Origin: Roseibium aquae
GTDB lineage: Bacteria > Pseudomonadota > Alphaproteobacteria > Rhizobiales > Stappiaceae
Length of the DNA: 64,000 bases
Direction of reading: 5' to 3'
Assembly (NCBI RefSeq): GCF_008711285.1
Contig: NZ_VXDC01000005.1
Span: 124,001 to 188,000 of the forward strand
Positions 57,698 through 64,000 of this stretch are shown here, in pieces. The notes below the pieces were generated by a model that did not search any database, was not told the DNA's origin, and worked only from the letters and a program-made list of their open reading frames with translations. Position numbers and translations under genes: made by a program. Each line of letters opens with the position of its first letter. Position 1 is the first letter of the stretch.

Positions 57698-58438
57698 GTG
57701 ATGGAGAAAGGTCGGTTTCGGCCTAAACGTGCGATGATCCTGGCGGCGGGCCGGGGAAAGCGCATGCGCCCCTTGACCGCCACGACGCCAAAGCCGCTCA
57801 TCGAGGTCAATGGACGATCCCTGATCCATCACGGCCTCGACAGGTTGGCCGCGGCCGGGGTTGAGGTATGTGTCGTCAATGTGCACTACCTCGCCGATCT
57901 GGTGGAGGTTCATGTCCGCCGGCGGCAGGACATAGACATCCTGATATCTGACGAGCGCGCCGAATTGCTGGACACGGGCGGCGGCATCAAGAAGGCGCTG
58001 CCGCTGCTTGGAGGCGATCCGTTTTTCCAGTTGAACGCGGATACCTCCTACTGGATCGAAGGTGTCAAACCGAACTTGGAGCATCTGGTCGATGCTTGGG
58101 ACGAAAACCGTATGGATGCGCTGCTTCTGGTCGCGGAAACGGTCAAGGCGGTCGGATATGACAGCGGACGCGGTGACTTCGATATGGCCAAGGACGGGTC
58201 CCTGACCCGCCGCCGCGAGCGGAACGTCGCGCCCTTCGCCTATGCGGGCGCCGCTATCCTGCATCCCAGATTGTTTGAGGATGCGCCGGAAGGCGCGTTT
58301 TCGATGAACCTGCTTTTCGACAGGGCGATCGAAAGCGGCCGCCTGTTCGGTGTCCAGATGGAAGGGGTTTGGCTGCATATCGGAACACCGGAAGCCATTC
58401 GGGAAGCGGAATATGCCGTTCGAGAGAGCGCCGCTTGA
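57698..58438 (+). CDS. murU: MurU-type N-acetylmuramate-1-phosphate uridylyltransferase
   Basis: 246-residue nucleotidyltransferase. The activating loop is AMILAAGRGKRMRPLTATTPKPL, with the metal Asp in FFQLNADTSYW and EGVWLHIGTPEAIREAE near the end. Together with AmgK it turns recycled MurNAc into UDP-MurNAc, a bypass of de novo UDP-MurNAc synthesis. The start at 57698 follows GGAGCGAGG. It is probably coupled to addB, which starts 4 bases after its stop. The exact sugar is inferred from context. Confidence 0.87.
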   Translation: MMEKGRFRPKRAMILAAGRGKRMRPLTATTPKPLIEVNGRSLIHHGLDRLAAAGVEVCVVNVHYLADLVEVHVRRRQDIDILISDERAELLDTGGGIKKALPLLGGDPFFQLNADTSYWIEGVKPNLEHLVDAWDENRMDALLLVAETVKAVGYDSGRGDFDMAKDGSLTRRRERNVAPFAYAGAAILHPRLFEDAPEGAFSMNLLFDRAIESGRLFGVQMEGVWLHIGTPEAIREAEYAVRESAA

Positions 58439-58442
58439 GCCG

Positions 58443-61400
58443 ATGCCCGATCCGAAAACCGAACCCGTTTCACACCTTCCGCGCGTCTTTACCATCCCGC
58501 CATCCGTTCCGTTTCTGAAAACGCTGGCGGAGGCGCTGGTTGAGGGACGGCTCGTTCCCGGCTTCCGGCCGAAAGACGATCCGCTGCTTTTGTCCAGCGT
58601 GACCCTCTACCTCCCCACGCGCCGCGCGGCGCGCTTGTTGCCCGATATTTTTCAGGAGCTTTTTGCGGGAACGCCGGTGCTGCTGCCCGACATCCGGCCG
58701 GTCGGCGATACGGAAGAGGACGCATTGGCGCTGTTTGGGCAGGGGGATCTTGAGCCCCTGCCGCCCGCCATGCCGGTTCTCGAGCGGCATCTTGCCATGA
58801 CGCGGCTGGTCCTGGCCTGGAAGGGAGCACTGCGCCGGGAGGTACTCCAGCTTGGCCTCGACGAACCGCTTGGCGTTCCTGCGTCCGCCGCCGATGCGGC
58901 CTGGCTTGCGGGCGATCTCCTGTCGCTGATGGACGAGATGGAAACCGAGGAGGCCGACTGGTCCGAACTGGCCGGCCTGGTTCCCGAAGATCATGCGAGA
59001 TATTGGCAAATCACGCTGGATTTCCTTCGGATCGTGCAGGAGGCCTGGCCGGCGCACTTGCAGGAGCGCGGCATGATGGATCCGAAAGCGCGCCGGTCCG
59101 CCCTGATCCGCCTGGAAGCGGACCGGCTTCGCACGGCGCCTGTCCGCGGGCCGGTGATCGTGGCCGGTGTGACGGGATCCGTTCCCGCCACTGCGGAGCT
59201 GTTGAAGGCGGTTGCGTCCGTTGAGCACGGTGCCATCGTGTTGCCTGGGCTGGACCGGCATCTGGACCCTCCGTCCTGGGGCCTTTTGGACGGCGGGCGG
59301 AAAGCGGATGGAAAGACGCAAAGCGCTTACGCCGCCCACCCGCAATACTCCCTCAAGCGCTTGTTGAAAACGCTGTCGGTCGAGTGTGAAAATGTTCAGG
59401 CGCTGAGCGCACCTTTACCTGCGGATCTCGAAGAGCGGGAATGGCTTGTGTCCGAAGCCATGCGCCCGGCGGAAACCTCTGAGGCCTGGAGTTCGTTTCT
59501 GGATGGCGGCGTCCGGGCGAAGGCGCAAATGGCATTGGCTCGGGTCGAGCTTCTGACCGCTCGCAATGAGGCCGAGGAAGCCCTGGCCATATCCATTGCT
59601 TTGCGGGAAGCCCTTGAACGCGGGCAAACCGCGGCGCTGATATCGCCGGATCGGTTCCTCACCCGGCGGGTTGCGACGGAACTCGCCCGCTGGAGAATCG
59701 AGGTCGATGACAGCGCCGGACGTCCTCTCGATCAGACGCCCCCGGCCATTCTGGCGGTGCTAACCGCGAAGATCGCGTTTGGCGGGTGCGATCCGATCGA
59801 CCTGCTCAGTCTTTTGAAACATCCTCTCTGCCGGCTCGGATTGCCGGTCAAGGATGTGCGTGCGGCGGCGCGCGCGCTCGAGCGGGGTGTCTTGCGCGGG
59901 CCGCGCGCGGCTTCTGGAACGGCTGGCTTGCGGGCGGCCGTGCTGGCTGCACAAGCCGCGGCGGAAGCCGCGAGGCGCGAACCGCCCCGTTGGAAGAAGG
60001 TCCATGACACGGATTGGTCCGTCATGGTCGATCTGGTGGACCGGCTTGCAGAGGCCATCGACCCCCTTGAGGCTCTCGCTGAGTCGGAGATGGCGTTTCC
60101 GGTCCACGTTCTTGCGGAGGCCCACGCCAAAGCGGTCAGCGCGATTGCGCGCGATGAAAACGGTTCTTCGGAGGAATTGTTCGCGGAGGAGGCGGGCGAG
60201 GTTTTCGCCAACTTCCTGATCGAACTGGTCAATGTGCAAGACAGCGGTCTGACGCTGGCGCCGGGGGACTGGCCGGCTGTCCTTCTGGCGCTGATGGCGG
60301 GCCATGCGGTCCGCCGCCGATTGCCGGGGGACCCCCGGATTCAAATTCTCGGGCCCATGGAAGCCCGTCTTCAAACCTTTGACCGCGTGGTGCTGGGAGG
60401 TCTCAACGAAGGAACATGGCCGCAGAAGACCCGCAATGATCCTTGGCTCAACAGGCCGATGAAGGGGGATCTCGGGCTCGATCCTCCCGAGCGGCGCATA
60501 GGAGCCGGTGCCCACGACTTTTGCATGGGGCTCGGGGCGCAACATGTGATCCTGGCACGGGCCGCCCGTTCCGATGGGGCGCCTACGGTCGCATCGCGCT
60601 GGCTGCAACGGCTGTTGACCCTGGCCGGACCGGATCTGGCCGCGGAAATGGAGGCGCGCGGACGGCGGTATACGGAGCTTGCCGGGATTATCGACCGGCC
60701 GGAAGGCCCGGTGAGGCTCGCCGAGCGCCCCAATCCGAAACCGGTTCTGGCTGCCCGGCCCAAGCGTCTGTCGGTCACCGAGATCGAGCTTCTCATTCGC
60801 GATCCCTACGCGATCTTTGCCCGTCATGTTCTCGAGCTTTTTCCTGTGGAACCGATTGGAGGCGAACCGGGAGCGGCGGAGAAGGGCACCATCATTCACG
60901 ATGCCCTGGCGGAGTTCCTCGACAACTGGACCGGCCCCTTCGATCCGTCGGCCGTGGCGGAATTGTTGCGCGTAGGTGAGCACCACTTCCGCCCGCTGGA
61001 CGCCTTTCCCGCCATCCGGGCGCTGTGGTGGCCGCGGTTTCAGCGCATTGCCGAAGGGTTCGTGGCGTTCGAGGCGGCAAGGGCACCAAAGGTCCGCGAA
61101 CGCTTTCTGGAGGTCTCTGGGAGCGTCTCGTTCCTGCTGCCCGGACTGGAGTTCCGTCTGGCTGGCCGGGCCGACCGGATCGACCTTCTGGAGGATGGCC
61201 GGCTGGCGATCCTCGACTACAAGACGGGGCAGGCCCCGTCCCTCAAACAGGTCCAGGCTCTGCTGGCTCCGCAATTGCCCCTGGAAGCAGCGATGATTGC
61301 GCGAAACGGTTTCAAGGATGTGCCGGGCGACCGGCCGGTCGCCGAGTTTCTCTATGTCGGGCTCAAGGGCGGTTCGGATCCCGTGATTCCTGTTCCGGTC

Positions 61401-61598
61401 ACACCGAAGGATATGGACCCTATGGCGCTTGGCGAGGAAGCCTGGAAGCGGCTGGAGGCCTTGATTGTCCATTATGCGCAGGCGGATACCGGCTATCTCT
61501 CCCGGGCACGGGTCTTAAAGAAGCGCGACACATACGGCACCTATGACCATCTCGCGAGGGTTGCGGAATGGTCGACAGCCGTAGAGGGGGATGAGTGA
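58443..61598 (+). CDS. addB: Double-strand break repair protein AddB
   Basis: About 1051 residues. It begins RVFTIPPSVPFLKTLAEALVEGRLVPGF, typical of alphaproteobacterial AddB, with YLPTRRAARLLPDIFQELF. The C-terminal PD-(D/E)XK nuclease has LLEDGRLAILDYKTGQAPS and upstream EKGTIIHDALAEFLD. I do not see the four-Cys iron-sulfur motif of Firmicutes AddB, which is expected for this class. ATG 58413 is an alternative start (10 more residues, better ribosome site) overlapping murU. It overlaps addA by four bases. Confidence 0.95.
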   Translation: MPDPKTEPVSHLPRVFTIPPSVPFLKTLAEALVEGRLVPGFRPKDDPLLLSSVTLYLPTRRAARLLPDIFQELFAGTPVLLPDIRPVGDTEEDALALFGQGDLEPLPPAMPVLERHLAMTRLVLAWKGALRREVLQLGLDEPLGVPASAADAAWLAGDLLSLMDEMETEEADWSELAGLVPEDHARYWQITLDFLRIVQEAWPAHLQERGMMDPKARRSALIRLEADRLRTAPVRGPVIVAGVTGSVPATAELLKAVASVEHGAIVLPGLDRHLDPPSWGLLDGGRKADGKTQSAYAAHPQYSLKRLLKTLSVECENVQALSAPLPADLEEREWLVSEAMRPAETSEAWSSFLDGGVRAKAQMALARVELLTARNEAEEALAISIALREALERGQTAALISPDRFLTRRVATELARWRIEVDDSAGRPLDQTPPAILAVLTAKIAFGGCDPIDLLSLLKHPLCRLGLPVKDVRAAARALERGVLRGPRAASGTAGLRAAVLAAQAAAEAARREPPRWKKVHDTDWSVMVDLVDRLAEAIDPLEALAESEMAFPVHVLAEAHAKAVSAIARDENGSSEELFAEEAGEVFANFLIELVNVQDSGLTLAPGDWPAVLLALMAGHAVRRRLPGDPRIQILGPMEARLQTFDRVVLGGLNEGTWPQKTRNDPWLNRPMKGDLGLDPPERRIGAGAHDFCMGLGAQHVILARAARSDGAPTVASRWLQRLLTLAGPDLAAEMEARGRRYTELAGIIDRPEGPVRLAERPNPKPVLAARPKRLSVTEIELLIRDPYAIFARHVLELFPVEPIGGEPGAAEKGTIIHDALAEFLDNWTGPFDPSAVAELLRVGEHHFRPLDAFPAIRALWWPRFQRIAEGFVAFEAARAPKVRERFLEVSGSVSFLLPGLEFRLAGRADRIDLLEDGRLAILDYKTGQAPSLKQVQALLAPQLPLEAAMIARNGFKDVPGDRPVAEFLYVGLKGGSDPVIPVPVTPKDMDPMALGEEAWKRLEALIVHYAQADTGYLSRARVLKKRDTYGTYDHLARVAEWSTAVEGDE

Positions 61599-64000
61599 GC
61601 GGCTTTCAGGTTCCCGAACTGACACGGCAGCGGCAGGACCTGGCGTCGCAGCCGCGGGCCTCGGCCTGGGTGAGCGCCAATGCAGGGTCGGGAAAAACCT
61701 TCGTGCTTTCCCGCCGGGTGGTTCGCCTCTTGCTGGATGGGACCGCGCCATCCCGGATCCTGGCACTCACCTTCACAAAGGCGGCGGCCGCCGAAATGGC
61801 GACGCGGGTCTTCAAGATTCTCGGCTCCTGGGTCACGATGGATGACGCGGCGCTGGCTGACGAACTCTCGGCGATCGAGGGGGCATCGCCCGATGCCGAG
61901 CGGATCGCCTTCGCGCGCCGGCTCTTCGCGCAGGCTCTCGAAACACCCGGCGGTCTGAAGATCCAGACCATCCATGGTTTTTGCGAAGCGTTGCTGCATC
62001 AGTTTCCCCTTGAGGCCAATGTCGCCGGACACTTCACGGTGCTGGATGACCGGATTGCCGTCGAACTGATGGCCGAAGCCCGCGCGGCCGTCCTGCATGA
62101 GGCTGAAACCCGTTCCGACAGCGATCTCGGCCAGTCACTCACCCGTGTGATCGACCTGATGAGTGACGGCGGAGCCCAGAAGGCCCTGGACGAGTTGATC
62201 CAGAACCGGGACAAGCTCAGCCAGTGGGTGTCGGATGCCGGCGGCCTGTCCGCCGCGGTCGAAGCGCTCGCTGACGATCTTCGCGTCCCGCGGCAGGCCG
62301 ACGTGGACGAGATCGATCGGCAGGTGCGCGATTACAGTGTGATCACCCCGGCATTGTGGCGCACCTATGCCGAGGCGCTGGCTTCGGGCAGCAAGAAAGA
62401 TCAGGAAAAGGGGGAGCGGTTCGCAAGAGCGCTCGAACTTGACGATACCGGCCAATTCAACAGGAACTGGTTTCCGATCTTCCTGACCAAAGACCGCGCG
62501 CCACTGAAAACCCTCGTCACAAAAAAAACGGCCGAAAACTTCCCCGATATGGTGGCCGGTCTCGAGGCCGAGCAGGACAGGCTTGTGCGGCTGCTCGAAG
62601 AGCGAAAGGCGGTCGTGACCTATTGTGGAACGGAAGCTTTGCTCCGGTTGGCCCATGCGGTGATCGCCCGGTACGAAGCCGCCAAAACGGCACGCGGACT
62701 TCTGGATTTCGAGGATCTTGTCGTCAAGACCGCGCGGCTTCTGGAGCGCTCGGATGCGGCTTCGTGGGTGCAATACAAACTCGACCAGGGCCTTGATCAT
62801 ATTCTGGTCGATGAAGCGCAAGACACGAGCCCGCGCCAATGGCAAGTGGTCAGCGCGCTCGCCGGCGAGTTCTTTTCCGGAGAAGGGAGCAGTCCGCGCA
62901 CGCGCACCCTGTTTGCCGTCGGCGATGAAAAGCAGTCGATTTATTCGTTCCAGGGCGCTGTGCCGGCTTATTTCGATGAAATGCGCAGGAGGTTCGCCAA
63001 CCGGGCCGCAGGCGCGCAGCACACGTTTCACTCCGTCGATCTGCAGTTGTCGTTCCGCTCCACCCCGGATGTGCTGGGTGCCGTGGACCTTGTTTTCAAG
63101 GAGGAAGCGGTCCATCGCGGGTTGTCGCAAGAGGTGAAGCCGCCGGTTCATGAGGCTATCCGCAAGGATGCGGGTCTGGTGGAAATCTGGCCCCTCGAAC
63201 AGGAAACGGAAGTCAGCGAGCCGGAAGACTGGCGCGCCCCGATCGACAGTCTGGGGAGTGGCGCCCCGCCCGTGCGTGTCGCGCGCCGGATTGCGGACAC
63301 AATCCGCACCTGGATACGGGACGGCGAAGCGGACGCGGGTGACATCATGATCCTTGTTCGCAAGCGCTGCGCATTCGTCGACATCCTGAACCGGGAGCTG
63401 AAGCAGGCTGGTATTCCCGTGGCGGGCAGCGACCGTCTGGTTCTGACCGAGCATATCGCCGTTCAGGATCTTGCCGCGCTTGGCCGGTTCTTGCTTTTGT
63501 CGGAAGACGACCTGTCTCTGGCGAGCATTCTCAAAAGCCCTTTGTTCGACCTCGACGATGAGGCGCTCCTTGAGATCGCCCGGCAAGACAACGGCGAGCG
63601 GCGGCCTGGAACCCTGTGGCAAAGCCTGGTTGCGAAATCCGGGCAGAGCCCCCGCTGGACCGCGGTGCGTGAGCGGCTGGAAACATGGCGCGCCCGGGCC
63701 GATTTCATGCCGCCGTTCGAGTTTTTCGCCCGATTGCTTTCGGCCGACGGCGGAAGGCAGAAGTTCCGATCCCGGCTGGGGGCCGAAGTGGACGATGTCC
63801 TCGACGAGTTTCTTGCCCTGACCCTCGCTTATGAGCAGGCCGGAACGCCTGGACTGGAAGGGTTTCTGGCCTGGATGTCGGCGGCGCCAACTCAAATCAA
63901 GCGCGAGCTGAGCAGCACCAAGGGCCTCGTCCGGGTGATGACCGTGCATGGCTCCAAAGGACTGGAGGCCAAAACAGTCATACTGGTGGACAGATGCAGC
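61595..64000 (+). CDS. addA: Double-strand break repair helicase AddA, 3' part cut by the window
   Basis: The first 802 codons are visible; the gene runs off the window. UvrD-type helicase motifs: RASAWVSANAGSGKTFVLSRR (motif I), LALTFTKAAAAEM (Ia), LVDEAQDTSPRQW (II), FAVGDEKQSIYSFQGA (III), LQLSFRSTPDVL (IV) and VRVMTVHGSKGLEAKTVILVD (V). With AddB it forms the helicase-nuclease that processes double-strand ends for RecA. The GTG start at 61595 lies within GTGA, overlapping the addB stop by four bases. The nuclease domain is beyond the edge. Confidence 0.96.
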   Translation, partial: MSGFQVPELTRQRQDLASQPRASAWVSANAGSGKTFVLSRRVVRLLLDGTAPSRILALTFTKAAAAEMATRVFKILGSWVTMDDAALADELSAIEGASPDAERIAFARRLFAQALETPGGLKIQTIHGFCEALLHQFPLEANVAGHFTVLDDRIAVELMAEARAAVLHEAETRSDSDLGQSLTRVIDLMSDGGAQKALDELIQNRDKLSQWVSDAGGLSAAVEALADDLRVPRQADVDEIDRQVRDYSVITPALWRTYAEALASGSKKDQEKGERFARALELDDTGQFNRNWFPIFLTKDRAPLKTLVTKKTAENFPDMVAGLEAEQDRLVRLLEERKAVVTYCGTEALLRLAHAVIARYEAAKTARGLLDFEDLVVKTARLLERSDAASWVQYKLDQGLDHILVDEAQDTSPRQWQVVSALAGEFFSGEGSSPRTRTLFAVGDEKQSIYSFQGAVPAYFDEMRRRFANRAAGAQHTFHSVDLQLSFRSTPDVLGAVDLVFKEEAVHRGLSQEVKPPVHEAIRKDAGLVEIWPLEQETEVSEPEDWRAPIDSLGSGAPPVRVARRIADTIRTWIRDGEADAGDIMILVRKRCAFVDILNRELKQAGIPVAGSDRLVLTEHIAVQDLAALGRFLLLSEDDLSLASILKSPLFDLDDEALLEIARQDNGERRPGTLWQSLVAKSGQSPRWTAVRERLETWRARADFMPPFEFFARLLSADGGRQKFRSRLGAEVDDVLDEFLALTLAYEQAGTPGLEGFLAWMSAAPTQIKRELSSTKGLVRVMTVHGSKGLEAKTVILVDRCS

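Overview
The window is GC-rich, densely coded chromosomal DNA of an alphaproteobacterium, most likely of the order Hyphomicrobiales (Rhizobiales). The pointers are the sdhCDAB and mdh-sucCDAB-lpd order, an ATP synthase F1 operon (atpHAGDC) without the Fo genes, ChvG/ChvI next to a short HprK and an incomplete PTS, a Brucella Omp19-like lipoprotein, a DivL-type pseudo-kinase beside ahcY and a tsaE-amgK fusion. A marine Stappiaceae-like genome would fit, but this is inference. I see no phage, insertion sequence, CRISPR array, tRNA or rRNA.

Layout. 1-2944: end of the succinate dehydrogenase operon (sdhD partial, sdhA, sdhB) and a terminator. 2945-3685: a 741-base gene-free stretch with a string of hairpins that may be a structured RNA. 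3686-18267: single genes and small operons for membrane, stress and repair functions: DUF808 protein, fadD with a bile-acid-symporter homologue, cspA, secreted MsrA, RecQ, an acyltransferase, a MAPEG protein, an AhpD-like protein, a solute-binding protein, an arsenate-reductase-like protein lacking its catalytic Arg, an Omp19-like lipoprotein, a DUF7662-like protein, GrpB and ZapE. 18428-28626: TCA-cycle operon mdh-sucC-sucD-sucA-sucB-(lysE-type gene)-lpd, whose junctions carry many hairpins. 28885-34697: Tat-exported nucleotidase, a MerR/CDF metal-efflux pair, small secreted proteins, rpsU, xerC and a transaldolase. 34901-42259: priA and atpHAGDC. 42437-45675: a stand-alone GcrA-C-terminus-like mini-protein and a molybdenum-cofactor maturation operon (two xdhC-type genes and a MoeA/MobA-type fusion). 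45800-51657: pckA divergent from chvI-chvG-hprK-EIIA-HPr. 51982-58438: ahcY, divL, tsaE-amgK, murU. 58443-64000: addB and addA (cut by the window edge).

How it fits together. Much of the window is central carbon metabolism and its control: TCA enzymes, PEP carboxykinase, ATP synthase and the ChvGI-HprK-PTS relay, which in related bacteria links envelope and acid sensing to carbon status. A second theme is cell cycle and envelope (DivL, a GcrA-like zinc module, peptidoglycan recycling by AmgK/MurU, ZapE). A third is genome maintenance (RecQ, PriA, XerC, AddAB).

The least explained signals are non-coding: hairpin arrays before mdh, sucA and lpd and after sdhB, with a ribosome-site-occluding hairpin directly at the sucA start; five GANTC sites in 115 bases before divL; a 16-base palindrome abutting the likely ahcY promoter; and a 14-base palindrome before pckA.
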